DNA of 37,460 nucleotides from Peribacillus psychrosaccharolyticus ATCC 23296 (GTDB lineage Bacteria; Bacillota; Bacilli; Bacillales; DSM-1321): positions 1 to 37,460 of the forward strand of contig NZ_AJTN02000006.1 of the NCBI RefSeq assembly GCF_000305495.1. The letters are read 5' to 3'. The stretch's first letter is position 1. Each line of letters begins with the position of its first letter. Made by a program: the position numbers and the translations under genes. Positions 1-12,758 of this stretch are shown piece after piece. Under the pieces are notes generated by a model, which made no database searches, had not been told where the DNA came from, and worked only from the letters and a program-made list of their open reading frames with translations.

Positions 1-755
<755 letters not shown>

Positions 756-782
756 TTCATTGATTGAGCCAAAATCCTTTCC

Positions 783-834
783 GCTTAGCCGGCAGCGGAC
801 CCTGATAATGAACAGGGCTGCTGCTGGCTTAAGC
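783..834 (+). other. Imperfect inverted repeat in the rpoB-rpoC gap
   Basis: The arms GCTTAGCCGGCAGCGGACCCTG and, read back, GCTTAAGCCAGCAGCAGCCCTG pair with few mismatches around a short ATAATGAA loop. No T-run follows, so it is not a standard intrinsic terminator. In the rpoBC transcript it could be a processing site or a pause/stability element; that role is inference. The rest of the 756-945 gap holds only a small CACC/GGTG hairpin near 871-882 and the rpoC ribosome binding site. Confidence 0.55.
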
Positions 835-945
835 TGATTGTAGTACGAAACATCCGACGGGGTAAAAGCAACACCGCCTGGTGCATGTCCGTTTATATAA
901 GTAAGTTGTTGAAAGAACCTGGAGATCAAAAGGGAGGTAGGCCCC

Positions 946-3900
946 TTGTTAGACGTTAATAATTTTGAGTATATGAAAATTGGTCTAGCATCACCGGACA
1001 AGATTCGTTCTTGGTCCCATGGTGAAGTTAAGAAGCCAGAAACCATTAACTATCGTACATTGAAACCTGAAAAAGATGGTCTGTTTTGTGAGAGAATATT
1101 TGGACCACAAAAAGATTGGGAATGTCATTGCGGAAAATACAAACGTGTACGCTATAAAGGCGTAGTTTGTGACCGTTGTGGTGTAGAAGTAACTCGTGCG
1201 AAGGTCCGTCGCGAACGTATGGGCCACATTGAACTAGCTGCTCCTGTATCACACATCTGGTATTTCAAAGGAATCCCAAGCCGGATGGGTCTCGTACTAG
1301 ATATGTCTCCACGTGCTTTGGAAGAGATCATTTACTTTGCATCATACGTAGTCACTGAAACAGGCGATACTTCTTTAGAAAAGAAACAACTTCTTTCTGA
1401 AAAAGAATACCGCGCATACCGTGAAAAATACGGTAAGAAGTTCCAAGCTGCAATGGGTGCCGAAGCTATCAAAAAACTCTTACAAGATATTGATACTGAA
1501 AAAGAAGGCGAAGCCTTGAAGGAAGAGCTTAAGACAGCTCAAGGCCAACGTAGAACACGGGCAATTAAACGCCTAGAAGTTCTAGAAGCTTTCCGTAATT
1601 CTGGAAATGAACCTTCTTGGATGATCCTTGATGTTCTGCCAGTTATTCCTCCTGAACTTCGTCCGATGGTGCAATTAGATGGCGGACGTTTTGCAACATC
1701 TGATTTGAACGATCTTTACCGTCGTGTTATTAACCGGAACAATCGTTTAAAGAGACTATTAGACCTTGGAGCTCCTAGTATCATTGTTCAAAATGAAAAA
1801 CGGATGCTGCAAGAAGCTGTAGATGCTCTAATCGATAACGGTCGCCGCGGCCGTCCAGTTACAGGACCAGGTAATCGTCCGCTTAAATCATTGTCACATA
1901 TGTTAAAAGGTAAACAAGGACGTTTCCGTCAGAATCTTCTTGGTAAACGTGTAGATTACTCTGGCCGTTCTGTAATTGTTGTTGGACCAAACCTAAAAAT
2001 GTATCAGTGTGGGTTACCGAAGGAAATGGCGATTGAATTATTTAAGCCGTTCGTAATGAAGGAGCTTGTTCAAAAAGGACTTGCACACAACATTAAATCG
2101 GCAAAACGTAAAATCGAACGTCTATCTCCAGAAATATGGGATGTACTTGAAGAAGTTATTAGAGAACACCCTGTATTGTTAAACCGTGCACCAACATTGC
2201 ATAGACTTGGTATCCAAGCCTTTGAACCAACTTTAGTAGAAGGACGCGCAATTCGCCTTCATCCGTTAGTATGTACTGCATACAATGCGGATTTTGATGG
2301 TGACCAAATGGCCGTCCACGTTCCGTTATCATCTGAAGCTCAAGCTGAAGCACGTCTTTTAATGCTTGCTGCGCAAAACATCTTGAATCCTAAAGATGGT
2401 AAGCCAGTTGTTACCCCTTCACAGGATATGGTTTTAGGTAACTATTACCTAACCTTAGAAAGAGAAGGAGTAATAGGAGAAGGCATGATCTTTAAAGATA
2501 CAAGCGAAGCTTTAATTGCGTACCAAAATGGATATGTACATCTTCATTCTCGTGTAGCAGTTGCAGCCTCTTCTATGAATAACGAAACATTTACTGACGA
2601 ACAAAACAATCAGCTTTTGATTACGACAGTAGGAAAAATGATCTTCAATGAAATTTTACCTAAATCGTTCCCTTATATTAATGAACCTACAGCATATAAC
2701 TTGGAAGTGAAAACGCCTGAGCATTATTTTGTTGAAAAAGGTGCAAATATACCTGAACTGATTAAGGCACAACCAATTGTTGATCCGTTCAAGAAGAAAA
2801 TTCTTGGAAATATCATTGCTGAAGTCTTCAAACGTTTCAAAATAACAGAAACATCTAAAATGCTTGACCGTATGAAGAATCTTGGTTTCAGACACTCAAC
2901 TAAAGCTGGTATTACCGTTGGTGTAGCAGATATTGTTGTATTAGGTGAGAAACAAGAAATTATTACTGAAGCACAGGTTAAAGTCGATAATGTTATGAAG
3001 CAGTTCAGACGTGGTCTTATCACTGAAGATGAACGTTATGATCGTGTCATTTCAATATGGAGTGCGGCAAAGGATACAATTCAGTCTAAACTAATGAATT
3101 CCCTTGATCGTCATAATCCAATCTTCATGATGAGTGACTCTGGTGCCCGTGGTAACGCATCTAACTTTACACAGTTAGCTGGTATGCGCGGACTGATGGC
3201 CAACCCGGCTGGACGTATCATTGAATTACCGATTAAATCAAGTTTCCGTGAAGGCTTAACGGTTCTAGAATACTTCATCTCAACACATGGTGCTCGTAAA
3301 GGTCTTGCGGATACAGCCTTGAAAACAGCTGACTCAGGTTACCTGACACGCCGTCTAGTTGATGTAGCGCAAGATGTTATCATTAGAGATGATGATTGTG
3401 GAACAGATAGAGGTCTCTTGATTTCTCCACTTAGAGAAGGTACTGAAATCATTGAAACTCTTGAAGAGCGTTTGATTGGCCGTTATGCACGTAAAGCGAT
3501 TAGACATCCAGAGACAAATGAGCTGATTGTAGCTCAAAATGATCTAATTACTGAAGATCTTGCGAAATACATTCAAGATGCAGGAATTGAACAAGCATGG
3601 ATTCGTTCTGCATTTACGTGTAATACAAGTCATGGTGTTTGTAAGAAATGTTACGGACGCAACTTGGCTACTGGTCAAGAAGTTGAAGTTGGCGAAGCTG
3701 TGGGAATCATTGCTGCCCAATCTATCGGTGAACCAGGTACTCAGTTAACAATGCGTACCTTCCATACTGGTGGTGTGGCCGGAGATGATATTACACAAGG
3801 TCTTCCTCGTATCCAAGAAATATTTGAAGCTCGTAATCCTAAAGGGCAAGCAATTATTTCTGAGATTGAAGGAACGGTTGTTTCGATTAACGAAATCCGT

Positions 3901-4545
3901 GATAAGCAACAAGAGATTGTTGTTCAAGGGGCTATCGAGTCACGTACGTATACGGCACCATATACAGCACGTCTTAAAGTGACTGTTGATACGCAAGTAC
4001 GCCGTGGTGAAGAATTAACAGAAGGATCGATTGATCCGAAAGAACTATTAAAAGTAACCAATGTTCTTACTGTTCAAGAATACCTGCTTCATGAAGTTCA
4101 AAAGGTATATCGGATGCAGGGTGTTGAAATTGGTGATAAACATATCGAAGTTATGGTTAGACAAATGCTTCGTAAGGTACGTGTAAATGATGCAGGGGAT
4201 ACAGATGTTCTTCCGGGAACACTGCTTGACGTGAATCAATTTACTACTGCTAATACAAGCGCAGTTGTTGGCGGTAAAACACCAGCTACTGGTCGTCCAG
4301 TCTTGCTCGGTATTACAAAAGCATCACTTGAAACAGATTCATTCTTATCGGCTGCGTCGTTCCAAGAAACGACAAGAGTGCTCACAGATGCTGCAATTAA
4401 AGGTAAACGTGATGAATTGCTCGGCCTGAAGGAGAATGTAATTATTGGTAAGCTGATTCCGGCTGGTACAGGTATGCTTCGTTACAGAAAAGCAAACCCA
4501 GTTTTAGCAGATGGAACAGCTGAAGATACTGTTTCGGTAGACTAA
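946..4545 (+). CDS. rpoC: RNA polymerase beta' subunit
   Basis: Catalytic beta' subunit of RNA polymerase. The 1199-residue length equals B. subtilis RpoC. The Mg-binding NADFDGD motif is at residues 447-453 (Asp 449, 451, 453). The N-terminal zinc-binding motif CHCG...CDRCG and the second zinc site near [13 protein letters not shown] are intact, and the trigger-loop region with the MRTFHTGG block is present. The start is TTG at 946, preceded by AGGGAGGT at 931-938; the TTG start is also the one used in Bacillus (protein begins [10 protein letters not shown]). It is co-transcribed with rpoB, and the C-terminal tail is short and acidic. Confidence 0.99.
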   Translation: MLDVNNFEYMKIGLASPDKIRSWSHGEVKKPETINYRTLKPEKDGLFCERIFGPQKDWECHCGKYKRVRYKGVVCDRCGVEVTRAKVRRERMGHIELAAPVSHIWYFKGIPSRMGLVLDMSPRALEEIIYFASYVVTETGDTSLEKKQLLSEKEYRAYREKYGKKFQAAMGAEAIKKLLQDIDTEKEGEALKEELKTAQGQRRTRAIKRLEVLEAFRNSGNEPSWMILDVLPVIPPELRPMVQLDGGRFATSDLNDLYRRVINRNNRLKRLLDLGAPSIIVQNEKRMLQEAVDALIDNGRRGRPVTGPGNRPLKSLSHMLKGKQGRFRQNLLGKRVDYSGRSVIVVGPNLKMYQCGLPKEMAIELFKPFVMKELVQKGLAHNIKSAKRKIERLSPEIWDVLEEVIREHPVLLNRAPTLHRLGIQAFEPTLVEGRAIRLHPLVCTAYNADFDGDQMAVHVPLSSEAQAEARLLMLAAQNILNPKDGKPVVTPSQDMVLGNYYLTLEREGVIGEGMIFKDTSEALIAYQNGYVHLHSRVAVAASSMNNETFTDEQNNQLLITTVGKMIFNEILPKSFPYINEPTAYNLEVKTPEHYFVEKGANIPELIKAQPIVDPFKKKILGNIIAEVFKRFKITETSKMLDRMKNLGFRHSTKAGITVGVADIVVLGEKQEIITEAQVKVDNVMKQFRRGLITEDERYDRVISIWSAAKDTIQSKLMNSLDRHNPIFMMSDSGARGNASNFTQLAGMRGLMANPAGRIIELPIKSSFREGLTVLEYFISTHGARKGLADTALKTADSGYLTRRLVDVAQDVIIRDDDCGTDRGLLISPLREGTEIIETLEERLIGRYARKAIRHPETNELIVAQNDLITEDLAKYIQDAGIEQAWIRSAFTCNTSHGVCKKCYGRNLATGQEVEVGEAVGIIAAQSIGEPGTQLTMRTFHTGGVAGDDITQGLPRIQEIFEARNPKGQAIISEIEGTVVSINEIRDKQQEIVVQGAIESRTYTAPYTARLKVTVDTQVRRGEELTEGSIDPKELLKVTNVLTVQEYLLHEVQKVYRMQGVEIGDKHIEVMVRQMLRKVRVNDAGDTDVLPGTLLDVNQFTTANTSAVVGGKTPATGRPVLLGITKASLETDSFLSAASFQETTRVLTDAAIKGKRDELLGLKENVIIGKLIPAGTGMLRYRKANPVLADGTAEDTVSVD

Positions 4546-4552
4546 CAATACA

Positions 4553-4641
4553 TGCTGGCTCGTAGATGCTAACCATTAAAACTGATACTAAGGGTGTTAA
4601 TTCACACTTAGTATCAGTTGTTCAGCAGATACGAGTCAGCA
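4553..4641 (+). other. Long two-part inverted repeat downstream of rpoC
   Basis: The inner stem (4580-4596 with 4603-4619) pairs AACTGATACTAAG to CTTAGTATCAGTT perfectly and extends with one mismatch to a TTAATT loop. Outside it, TGCTGGCTCGTAGATGCT at 4553 pairs imperfectly with the stretch ending GAGTCAGCA at 4641, giving an almost 90-bp hairpin. The tail is only T-rich (AATATTTTAC), so this is an atypical terminator or processing hairpin separating rpoBC from the str operon promoter just downstream. Confidence 0.6.
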
Positions 4642-4690
4642 ATATTTTACTATTGGAAAACCACTTGCTAGATTTATTTCACAAAGTCGG

Positions 4691-4720
4691 TTGACAGTGT
4701 GAACATAAAGATGATATTAT
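4691..4720 (+). promoter_or_regulatory. Sigma-A-type promoter for the L7Ae gene and str operon
   Basis: TTGACA at 4691-4696, an 18-bp spacer, then TATTAT at 4715-4720. It lies after the rpoC hairpin and before the L7Ae-family gene, so it should start the rpsL-rpsG-fusA-tuf transcript. Confidence 0.75.
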
Positions 4721-4767
4721 AGCAAAGGTGCTCCTATGATACCCTGTAACTTTGGAGGATATGAAAT

Positions 4768-5016
4768 ATGTCTTATGAAAAAGTATTACAGGCAAAGTCA
4801 GTTGTTATAGGAACAAAACAGACAGTGAGAGCTCTTAAAAACAATTTGATTGTTGAAGTGTTCATTGCTGAGGATGCTGATCCTTTTATAACATCCCGGG
4901 TAGCGATGACATCCCGCGAATTAAATGTTCCAATCACATATGTTGATTCGATGCGTTTGCTTGGAAAAGCATGCGGCATAGATGTCGGAGCAGCAACTGT
5001 TGCCATTAAAAAGTAA
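4768..5016 (+). CDS. rplGB: L7Ae-family ribosomal/K-turn RNA-binding protein (YbxF type)
   Basis: Small 82-residue protein of the L7Ae/L30e/S12e fold, the ortholog by position and length of B. subtilis YbxF, which binds kink-turn RNA. Family features visible are the KxxxRALKNN-type helix near residues 21-27, the VFIAEDAD strand-turn (residues 31-38), and the GKACGIDVGA segment (about 66-75), the loop region that contacts RNA. The start ATG at 4768 has GGAGG at 4754-4758; an ATG at 4761 is out of frame. It precedes rpsL as in other bacilli. The exact role on the ribosome is not settled. Confidence 0.93.
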   Translation: MSYEKVLQAKSVVIGTKQTVRALKNNLIVEVFIAEDADPFITSRVAMTSRELNVPITYVDSMRLLGKACGIDVGAATVAIKK

Positions 5017-5065
5017 AACTGTTTTTGCAGAATAGACTGCAAGAACTTTGTTTTTACCCAATTAT

Positions 5066-5087
5066 GAACCACCTGGATGTGTGGTTC
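5066..5087 (+). other. Hairpin in the rpsL leader
   Basis: GAACCAC (5066-5072) pairs perfectly with GTGGTTC (5081-5087) about 30 bases before the rpsL start. No T-run follows. It may influence rpsL translation or mRNA processing, but no known r-protein leader is recognised. Confidence 0.4.
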
Positions 5088-5117
5088 TAGATGAAAAAAT
5101 GAAGGGAGGAAAAAATA

Positions 5118-5540
5118 ATGCCTACTATTAATCAATTAGTTCGTAACGGTCGTGTATCTAAGATCGTAAAGTCAGGATCTCCTGCACTTAATAAAGGCTT
5201 TAACAGCTTTAAAAAAGCTCAAACAAATGCAACATCACCGCAAAAACGTGGGGTATGTACTCGTGTTGGTACAATGACACCTAAAAAACCTAACTCCGCA
5301 TTACGTAAATATGCGCGTGTTCGTTTAACAAATGGTATCGAAGTAACAGCATATATCCCAGGTATCGGTCACAACCTACAAGAACATAGTGTTGTACTTA
5401 TCCGCGGAGGTCGTGTAAAAGATTTACCAGGAGTTCGTTACCACATCGTTCGTGGAGCGCTTGATACTGCTGGAGTACAAAATCGTATGCAAAGCCGTTC
5501 TAAATACGGTACTAAGCGTCCGAAAGCTGCAAAAAAATAA
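5118..5540 (+). CDS. rpsL: 30S ribosomal protein S12 (uS12)
   Basis: S12 sits at the decoding centre and proofreads codon-anticodon pairing. 140 residues; the core is near-identical to bacillar S12. The streptomycin-relevant lysines are present in [11 protein letters not shown] (about residues 54-64) and [11 protein letters not shown] (about 99-109), so the sequence looks like the sensitive, wild-type form. The start ATG has GAAGGGAGG just upstream. First gene of the classic str set, with rpsG 38 bp downstream. Confidence 0.98.
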   Translation: MPTINQLVRNGRVSKIVKSGSPALNKGFNSFKKAQTNATSPQKRGVCTRVGTMTPKKPNSALRKYARVRLTNGIEVTAYIPGIGHNLQEHSVVLIRGGRVKDLPGVRYHIVRGALDTAGVQNRMQSRSKYGTKRPKAAKK

Positions 5541-5578
5541 TAATAAACTAGCAAGCTTACCGAAAGGAGGAAAAACAC

Positions 5579-6049
5579 ATGCCACGTAAAGGTCCCGTAA
5601 CAAAAAGAGACGTATTACCAGATCCAATATATAATTCAAAACTTGTGACTCGTTTAATCAACAAAATGATGGTTGACGGACAAAGAGGTAAGTCACAAAA
5701 AATTCTTTACTCTGCATTTGAATTAATTCAAGAGCGCACTGGCAACAACCCAATCGAAGTGTTTGATCAAGCACTTAAAAACATCATGCCGGTATTAGAA
5801 GTTAAAGCACGCCGCGTAGGTGGAGCTAACTATCAAGTACCAATCGAGGTGCGTCCTGATAGACGTTCAACTCTAGGTCTTCGCTGGTTAGTTAACTATT
5901 CTCGTCTTCGTGGAGAAAAAACGATGGAAGAACGTTTAGCTAACGAAATCATGGATGCTGCTAATAACACTGGCGGTTCTGTGAAGAAACGCGAAGATAC
6001 ACACAAAATGGCTGAAGCTAACAAAGCATTCGCTCATTATCGTTGGTAG
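5579..6049 (+). CDS. rpsG: 30S ribosomal protein S7 (uS7)
   Basis: Primary 16S rRNA-binding protein that organises the 3' major domain (head) of the 30S subunit. The 156-residue length equals B. subtilis S7. It begins [18 protein letters not shown] and contains the [12 protein letters not shown] block (residues about 81-92), part of the beta-hairpin/RNA contact region. A strong AAAGGAGG precedes the ATG. fusA follows after 47 bp with no promoter visible, so it is part of the str transcript. Confidence 0.98.
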   Translation: MPRKGPVTKRDVLPDPIYNSKLVTRLINKMMVDGQRGKSQKILYSAFELIQERTGNNPIEVFDQALKNIMPVLEVKARRVGGANYQVPIEVRPDRRSTLGLRWLVNYSRLRGEKTMEERLANEIMDAANNTGGSVKKREDTHKMAEANKAFAHYRW

Positions 6050-6096
6050 AATTCATACTATAAAAAGATACCTAAACCAGAAGGGAGAAAGACCAA

Positions 6097-8175
6097 ATGG
6101 CAAGAAAGTTCTCCTTAGCAAATACTCGTAATATTGGTATCATGGCACATATTGATGCTGGTAAAACGACAACTACAGAGCGTGTACTTTATTACACCGG
6201 TAAGATTCACAAAATCGGTGAAACCCATGAAGGTGCATCTCAGATGGACTGGATGGAGCAAGAACAAGAACGTGGTATTACAATTACTTCTGCTGCAACT
6301 ACAGCAGAATGGAAAGACCACCGCGTAAACATCATCGATACACCAGGTCACGTGGATTTCACTGTTGAAGTTGAACGTTCACTTCGTGTACTTGATGGTG
6401 CTGTAGCAGTTCTTGATGCTCAATCAGGCGTAGAACCGCAAACAGAAACTGTTTGGCGCCAAGCGACTACTTACGGGGTTCCTCGTGTAGTATTCGTAAA
6501 CAAAATGGATAAAATCGGTGCTGATTTCCTTTATTCTGTAGGAACTATCCATGATCGTCTTCAGGCTAATGCTCATCCAATTCAACTTCCAATTGGTGCA
6601 GAAGATGATTTCTCTGCAATCATTGACCTTGTTGAAATGAACGCTGTCTTCTATGGTAATGACCTTGGAACTGATATTACAATTGGAGAAATTCCTGAAG
6701 AACATAAAGAACTAGCAGAAGAGTGGCGTGAAAAGTTACTTGAAGCTGTTGCTGAACTTGATGAAAACTTAATGGAGAAATTCCTTAACGGTGAAGAAAT
6801 CACTAAAGCAGAATTAAAAGCTGCTATCCGTAAAGGTACTGTTAACGTTGAATTCTATCCAGTAATTTGTGGTTCTGCATTCAAAAACAAAGGTGTTCAA
6901 TTAATGCTTGATGCAGTAGTGGACTACCTTCCATCACCACTGGATGTACCAGCTATCACTGGAACACTTCCAGACAGTGAGGAAACAGTTGAGCGTCATC
7001 CTGACGACAGCGAACCATTCGCAGCACTTGCGTTTAAAGTTATGACGGACCCTTATGTTGGTAAGCTAACATTCTTCCGTGTATACTCTGGAACATTGAA
7101 CTCAGGTTCATATGTTAAAAACTCTACTAAAGGTAAGCGTGAGCGCGTAGGACGTATCCTGCAAATGCATGCTAACTCTCGTGAAGAGATTTCAGTAGTA
7201 TACGCTGGCGATATTGCAGCTGCTGTTGGTCTTAAAGATACTACTACTGGTGACACTATCTGTGATGAAAAGGATCTAGTTATTCTTGAGTCTATGGTAT
7301 TCCCAGAACCAGTTATCTCGCTTTCAATTGAACCAAAATCAAAAGCTGACCAAGATAAAATGACTACTGCACTACAAAAACTTCAAGAAGAAGATCCTAC
7401 ATTCCGTGCACATACTGACCAGGAAACTGGACAAGTTATCATTGCTGGTATGGGTGAACTTCACTTAGATATTCTTGTAGACCGTATGCGTCGTGAATTC
7501 AAGGTTGAAGCTAATGTTGGTGCACCACAAGTTGCATACCGTGAAACTTTCCGTGCTTCAGCTAAAGTTGAAGGTAAGTTTGTACGTCAATCAGGCGGAC
7601 GCGGACAATTCGGACACGTTTGGATTGAATTTGGTCCAAACGAAGAAGGAAAAGGTTTCGAATTCGAAAATGCGGTTGTTGGTGGGGTTGTTCCACGTGA
7701 ATACATTCCTGCTGTTCAAGCTGGTCTTGTTGACTCTCTTGATAGAGGTGTACTTGCTGGATATCCTTTAGTTGATATTAAAGCAAAACTTTATGATGGT
7801 TCTTACCATGATGTTGACTCCAACGAAATGGCATTTAAAATTGCTGCTTCAATGGCACTTAAAAATGCAGCATCAAAATGTAAGCCTGTCATTCTTGAGC
7901 CAATTATGAAAGTTGAAGTTGTTATTCCTGAAGAGTACATGGGCGACATTATGGGTGATATTACATCACGCCGTGGCCGTGTAGAAGGTATGGAAGCTCG
8001 TGGTAACACGCAAATGGTTAAATCCATGGTTCCATTATCTGAAATGTTCGGTTATGCAACATCACTTCGTTCTAATACTCAAGGCCGTGGAACATTCTCT
8101 ATGCACTTTGATCATTATGAAGAAGTGCCGAAGAGTATTTCTGAAGAAATCATTAAAAAAAATAAAGGTGAATAA
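6097..8175 (+). CDS. fusA: Translation elongation factor G
   Basis: GTPase that drives translocation on the ribosome and, with RRF, recycling. 692 residues, as in B. subtilis. The G1 motif AHIDAGKTT is at residues 17-25, the switch II DTPGHVD near 81-87 and G4 NKMD near 135-138. The later beta-barrel, domain III/IV ([10 protein letters not shown] near 500-509) and domain V are all complete. The start ATG is preceded by AGAAGGGAG. It lies between rpsG and tuf as in the str operon; a hairpin separates it from tuf. Confidence 0.99.
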   Translation: MARKFSLANTRNIGIMAHIDAGKTTTTERVLYYTGKIHKIGETHEGASQMDWMEQEQERGITITSAATTAEWKDHRVNIIDTPGHVDFTVEVERSLRVLDGAVAVLDAQSGVEPQTETVWRQATTYGVPRVVFVNKMDKIGADFLYSVGTIHDRLQANAHPIQLPIGAEDDFSAIIDLVEMNAVFYGNDLGTDITIGEIPEEHKELAEEWREKLLEAVAELDENLMEKFLNGEEITKAELKAAIRKGTVNVEFYPVICGSAFKNKGVQLMLDAVVDYLPSPLDVPAITGTLPDSEETVERHPDDSEPFAALAFKVMTDPYVGKLTFFRVYSGTLNSGSYVKNSTKGKRERVGRILQMHANSREEISVVYAGDIAAAVGLKDTTTGDTICDEKDLVILESMVFPEPVISLSIEPKSKADQDKMTTALQKLQEEDPTFRAHTDQETGQVIIAGMGELHLDILVDRMRREFKVEANVGAPQVAYRETFRASAKVEGKFVRQSGGRGQFGHVWIEFGPNEEGKGFEFENAVVGGVVPREYIPAVQAGLVDSLDRGVLAGYPLVDIKAKLYDGSYHDVDSNEMAFKIAASMALKNAASKCKPVILEPIMKVEVVIPEEYMGDIMGDITSRRGRVEGMEARGNTQMVKSMVPLSEMFGYATSLRSNTQGRGTFSMHFDHYEEVPKSISEEIIKKNKGE

Positions 8176-8215
8176 TTGATTTTCATCTCTATTTAAAGTA
8201 TAACTACTATTGAAA

Positions 8216-8242
8216 GCTGTGGAAGTTTCTGACTTTCACAGC
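8216..8242 (+). other. Intercistronic hairpin between fusA and tuf
   Basis: An 11-bp stem (8216-8226 with 8232-8242, one G-U pair) around a TTCTG loop. No T-run follows, so it is more likely an RNA processing or stability element, or a partial attenuator, than a full terminator. Confidence 0.5.
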
Positions 8243-8259
8243 ATTTAAATACTTATAAT
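8229..8259 (+). promoter_or_regulatory. Possible tuf-specific promoter
   Basis: A perfect TATAAT at 8254-8259 sits 28 bp before the tuf start. The best -35 candidate, CTGACT at 8229-8234, has a long 19-bp spacer and lies inside the hairpin arm. A separate tuf promoter would be consistent with the much higher need for EF-Tu, but the support here is weak. Confidence 0.35.
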
Positions 8260-8287
8260 CAATACAATTCTGAGGAGGAATATCCTA

Positions 8288-9475
8288 ATGGGTAAAGCTA
8301 AATTTGATCGTTCAAAACCACACGTTAACGTTGGAACAATTGGTCACGTCGACCACGGTAAAACTACTTTAACAGCTGCTATCACAACTGTTCTTGCAAA
8401 ATCAGGCGGAGCAGAAGCTCGCGCTTATGACCAAATCGATGGTGCACCAGAAGAAAGAGAACGTGGTATCACAATCTCTACTGCACACGTTGAGTACGAA
8501 ACTGAAACTCGTCACTATGCACACGTTGACTGCCCAGGCCATGCCGATTACGTTAAAAACATGATCACTGGTGCTGCACAAATGGATGGCGGAATCTTAG
8601 TTGTTTCTGCTGCTGATGGCCCAATGCCGCAAACTCGTGAGCATATCCTTCTTTCTAAACAAGTTGGTGTTCCGTTCTTAGTAGTATTCATGAACAAATG
8701 CGACATGGTTGATGACGAAGAACTTCTTGAATTAGTAGAAATGGAAATTCGTGACCTTCTTTCTGAATACGATTTCCCTGGCGATGACATTCCAGTTATC
8801 AAAGGTTCTGCTCTTAAAGCTCTTGAAGGAGACGCTGTTTGGGAAGAAAAAATTCATGAATTAATGACTGCTGTTGATGAATATATCCCAAATCCAACGC
8901 GTGACACTGACAAGCCTTTCATGATGCCTGTTGAGGATGTATTCTCAATCACTGGCCGTGGAACAGTTGCTACTGGCCGTGTAGAACGTGGAGTAGTTAA
9001 AGTCGGAGATGTTATCGACATCATCGGTCTTAACGAAGAGCCAAAACCTACTACAGTAACTGGTGTTGAAATGTTCCGTAAACTTCTTGATTATGCTGAA
9101 GCTGGCGACAACATCGGCGCACTACTTCGTGGTGTAGCTCGTGAAGATATCCAACGTGGACAAGTACTTGCTAAACCAGGTACAATCACTCCACACAGCA
9201 AATTCAAAGCTGAAGTATATGTATTATCAAAAGAAGAAGGTGGACGTCACACTCCATTCTTCACAAACTACCGTCCACAGTTCTACTTCCGTACAACTGA
9301 TGTAACTGGTATTTGTAATCTTCCTGAAGGCGTAGAAATGGTTATGCCTGGTGATAACATCGAAATGTCTGTAGAGCTAATCGCTCCAATCGCTATCGAA
9401 GAAGGTACTAAGTTCTCTATCCGTGAGGGTGGACGTACTGTTGGTGCTGGAGTAGTAGCTTCTATTACTGAATAA
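8288..9475 (+). CDS. tuf: Translation elongation factor Tu
   Basis: GTPase that delivers aminoacyl-tRNA to the ribosomal A site. 395 residues (family about 395). G1 GHVDHGKT is at residues 19-26, switch [10 protein letters not shown] near 81-88 and G4 NKCD near 136-139. Domains II and III are complete, ending [10 protein letters not shown]. The start ATG is preceded by TGAGGAGG. It is the last gene of the str block, followed by a strong terminator. Codon use is highly biased, as expected for the most abundant protein. Confidence 0.99.
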   Translation: MGKAKFDRSKPHVNVGTIGHVDHGKTTLTAAITTVLAKSGGAEARAYDQIDGAPEERERGITISTAHVEYETETRHYAHVDCPGHADYVKNMITGAAQMDGGILVVSAADGPMPQTREHILLSKQVGVPFLVVFMNKCDMVDDEELLELVEMEIRDLLSEYDFPGDDIPVIKGSALKALEGDAVWEEKIHELMTAVDEYIPNPTRDTDKPFMMPVEDVFSITGRGTVATGRVERGVVKVGDVIDIIGLNEEPKPTTVTGVEMFRKLLDYAEAGDNIGALLRGVAREDIQRGQVLAKPGTITPHSKFKAEVYVLSKEEGGRHTPFFTNYRPQFYFRTTDVTGICNLPEGVEMVMPGDNIEMSVELIAPIAIEEGTKFSIREGGRTVGAGVVASITE

Positions 9476-9494
9476 TTGATCTTGAACTAAATAT

Positions 9495-9546
9495 GGAAGG
9501 GACGCCTTCCGAAAGAAAGCAGCTGGGACGCCGGCTGCTTTTTTTT
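9495..9546 (+). terminator. Tandem hairpins and intrinsic terminator after tuf
   Basis: First hairpin: GGAAGG-GACG-CCTTCC at 9495-9510. Second: AGCAGCTGG (9518-9526), loop GACG, CCGGCTGCT (9531-9539), then an unbroken T-run to 9546. The second is a textbook rho-independent terminator. Both share the octamer GGGACGCC across loop and closing pairs. Confidence 0.9.
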
Positions 9547-9569
9547 ATGAAGATTTATCGATAAAAAAT

Positions 9570-10290
<721 letters not shown>

Positions 10291-10328
10291 GAATAGATTG
10301 CAAGGAAAAATTATAGGAGGTGTGACTA

Positions 10329-10958
10329 ATGACCAAAGGAATCTTAGGAAGAAAAATCGGTATGACGCAAATTTTTGCTGAAAACGGTGAGCTAATCCCA
10401 GTAACAGTTGTCCAAGCTGCTGATAACGTAGTTTTACAAAAGAAAACTGTTGAAAACGACGGATACGAAGCAATCCAAATCGGTTTCGAAAACAAACGCG
10501 AAAAACTTTCAAACAAACCTGCTAAAGGCCATGTTGAAAAAGCTAATACCGCACCTAAGCGCTTCATTCGCGAATTCCGCGAAACGAATCTCGATGCTTA
10601 CGAGATCGGTCAAGAAGTCAAAGTTGATATTTTCGCTGAAGGCGATGTAGTTGATGTAACAGGAATTTCGAAGGGTAAAGGTTTCCAAGGCTCAATCAAA
10701 CGCCACGGACAATCTCGCGGACCAATGAGTCACGGTTCACGTTACCATCGTCGTCCAGGTTCTATGGGACCTGTAGCTCCTAACCGTGTTTTCAAAGGTA
10801 AAAAATTACCTGGCCGCATGGGTGGAAAACAAATCACTGTTCAAAACTTAACTATCGTTAAGGTTGACGTTGAGCGTAACATTCTACTAATCAAAGGTAA
10901 TGTACCTGGCTCGAAAAAAGCTATGATTAAAGTAGTAAGTGGCGTAAAAGCTAAGTAA
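10329..10958 (+). CDS. rplC: 50S ribosomal protein L3 (uL3)
   Basis: Early-assembling 23S rRNA-binding protein reaching toward the peptidyl transferase centre. 209 residues as in B. subtilis. It begins [16 protein letters not shown]; the SKGKGFQG block (residues about 114-121) and the central-loop segment with GRMGG (about 162-166) that approaches the active site are intact. AGGAGGTG precedes the ATG. Confidence 0.98.
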   Translation: MTKGILGRKIGMTQIFAENGELIPVTVVQAADNVVLQKKTVENDGYEAIQIGFENKREKLSNKPAKGHVEKANTAPKRFIREFRETNLDAYEIGQEVKVDIFAEGDVVDVTGISKGKGFQGSIKRHGQSRGPMSHGSRYHRRPGSMGPVAPNRVFKGKKLPGRMGGKQITVQNLTIVKVDVERNILLIKGNVPGSKKAMIKVVSGVKAK

Positions 10959-10983
10959 TTTTTTAAGAAAGGAGGAGCATTAA

Positions 10984-11607
10984 ATGCCTAAAGTTACTAT
11001 GTTCAGCCAAGCTGGATCAGAAGTTGGAGCAATCGAACTTAATGATTCTATCTTTGGTATCGAACCAAATAACCATGTATTATTCGAAGCAATTATCATG
11101 CAAAGAGCATCTTTGCGTCAAGGAACACATAAAGTTAAAAATCGTTCTGAAGTTGCAGGCGGTGGTCGTAAGCCTTGGAAACAAAAAGGAACTGGACGTG
11201 CGCGTCAAGGTTCAATCCGTTCTCCACAATGGCGTGGCGGTGGGGTTGTATTCGGTCCTACTCCAAGATCATATGCTTACAAATTGCCTAAAAAAGTACG
11301 TCGTTTAGCTATCAAATCTGCATTATCTGCTAAAGTATTAGAAGAAAATGTATTGGTGCTGGATAACCTTGCTTTTGAAGCTCCAAAAACAAAAGAATTT
11401 GCAGCTGTTTTAGCTGGTCTTTCTATTGATACTAAAGCGTTGATCGTTACTGACGGTTTAGATGAGAAAGTTGCCCTATCTGCTCGTAATATCCCTGGTA
11501 TTACTGTAGTGGAAGCTACTGGTCTTAATGTTCTTGATGTTGTATCACACAACAAATTGATCATGACTAAGTCAGCTGTCGAAAAAGTAGAGGAGGTGCT
11601 TGCATAA
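10984..11607 (+). CDS. rplD: 50S ribosomal protein L4 (uL4)
   Basis: L4 binds 23S rRNA, and its long loop lines the exit tunnel next to L22. 207 residues, as in B. subtilis. The tunnel-loop segment [15 protein letters not shown] lies at about residues 63-77; in other bacteria changes here give macrolide resistance, and none is obvious. AAGGAGGAG precedes the ATG. The stop overlaps the rplW start by one base, indicating translational coupling. Confidence 0.98.
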   Translation: MPKVTMFSQAGSEVGAIELNDSIFGIEPNNHVLFEAIIMQRASLRQGTHKVKNRSEVAGGGRKPWKQKGTGRARQGSIRSPQWRGGGVVFGPTPRSYAYKLPKKVRRLAIKSALSAKVLEENVLVLDNLAFEAPKTKEFAAVLAGLSIDTKALIVTDGLDEKVALSARNIPGITVVEATGLNVLDVVSHNKLIMTKSAVEKVEEVLA

Positions 11608-11891
11608 TGGATGCACGCGATATCATTAAGCGCCCCGTAATTACTGAAGCTTCTTCAGACCTTATGGCTGAAAAAAAATATACGTTTGAGGTTGATGTTC
11701 GGGCTAACAAAACTCAAGTTAAAGACGCTGTTCAAGAAATTTTCAGTGTTAAAGTTGAGAAAGTTAACATCATGAACTACAAAGGTAAATTCAAACGTAT
11801 GGGTAAACACGCAGGATATACGAACAAGCGCCGTAAAGCGATTGTAAAATTATCTGCAGATAGCAAAGAAATCGAATTATTCGAAGCTTAA
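11607..11891 (+). CDS. rplW: 50S ribosomal protein L23 (uL23)
   Basis: L23 sits at the tunnel exit, where trigger factor and SRP dock. 94 residues, close to B. subtilis (95). It begins [14 protein letters not shown] and has the extended RNA-binding loop [20 protein letters not shown] (about residues 57-76). Its ATG overlaps the rplD stop, with GAGGAGG inside the rplD 3' end as the ribosome binding site. Confidence 0.97.
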   Translation: MDARDIIKRPVITEASSDLMAEKKYTFEVDVRANKTQVKDAVQEIFSVKVEKVNIMNYKGKFKRMGKHAGYTNKRRKAIVKLSADSKEIELFEA

Positions 11892-11917
11892 TCTAATAGA
11901 GAAGGAGGGAAATACAC

Positions 11918-12748
11918 ATGGGAATCAAGAAGTATAAACCTACCTCTAACGGACGACGCGGCATGACAGTTTCTGACTTTGCTGAGATTACAACTAGCAC
12001 ACCAGAGAAATCATTGCTTGCTCCTTTACACAGAAAAGGCGGCCGTAACAACCAAGGTAAGTTAACCGTTCGTCATCATGGTGGTGGACACAAACGTCAA
12101 TACCGTATCATCGATTTCAAACGGAATAAAGATGGTATACCAGGACGCGTTGCCACGATCGAGTACGATCCCAACCGTTCAGCAAACATTGCATTAATCA
12201 ATTACATGGATGGAGAGAAATTGTATATCCTTGCTCCTAAAAACCTACAAGTAGGCATGGAGATTATGTCAGGTACAGAAGCTGACATTAAAGTAGGAAA
12301 CGCTCTTCCATTATCAAATATCCCAGTGGGTACAGTTATTCACAATATCGAATTAAAACCAGGCAAAGGTGGACAATTAGTCCGTTCTGCTGGTACATCT
12401 GCACAGGTTCTTGGTAAAGAAGGCCGTTACGTGCTTGTACGTTTAAATTCAAGTGAGGTTCGTATGATTCTTGCTACTTGCCGTGCTACAATCGGTCAAG
12501 TTGGTAATGAACAGCATGAACTTATCAATATTGGTAAAGCTGGACGTAACCGTTGGTTAGGAAAACGCCCAACAGTTCGTGGATCAGTAATGAATCCGAA
12601 CGATCACCCGCATGGTGGTGGTGAAGGTAAATCTCCTATCGGACGTAAATCACCAATGTCTCCTTGGGGTAAACCAACACTTGGTTATAAAACTCGTAAG
12701 AAGAAAAACAAATCCGATAAATTTATCGTGCGTCGTCGTAAAAAATAA
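11918..12748 (+). CDS. rplB: 50S ribosomal protein L2 (uL2)
   Basis: L2 is a large 23S rRNA-binding protein needed for subunit joining and peptidyl transferase function. 276 residues (B. subtilis 277). The conserved histidine-containing motif [12 protein letters not shown] is at about residues 226-237, the site implicated in catalysis. The basic C-terminus RRRKK is typical. GAAGGAGGG precedes the ATG. Confidence 0.98.
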   Translation: MGIKKYKPTSNGRRGMTVSDFAEITTSTPEKSLLAPLHRKGGRNNQGKLTVRHHGGGHKRQYRIIDFKRNKDGIPGRVATIEYDPNRSANIALINYMDGEKLYILAPKNLQVGMEIMSGTEADIKVGNALPLSNIPVGTVIHNIELKPGKGGQLVRSAGTSAQVLGKEGRYVLVRLNSSEVRMILATCRATIGQVGNEQHELINIGKAGRNRWLGKRPTVRGSVMNPNDHPHGGGEGKSPIGRKSPMSPWGKPTLGYKTRKKKNKSDKFIVRRRKK

Positions 12749-12758
12749 CGCGGTTGAA

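Noticed and set aside
5118-5540. Streptomycin-resistance allele in rpsL
   Set aside because: Both lysines associated with resistance changes are present, so the sequence looks wild type.
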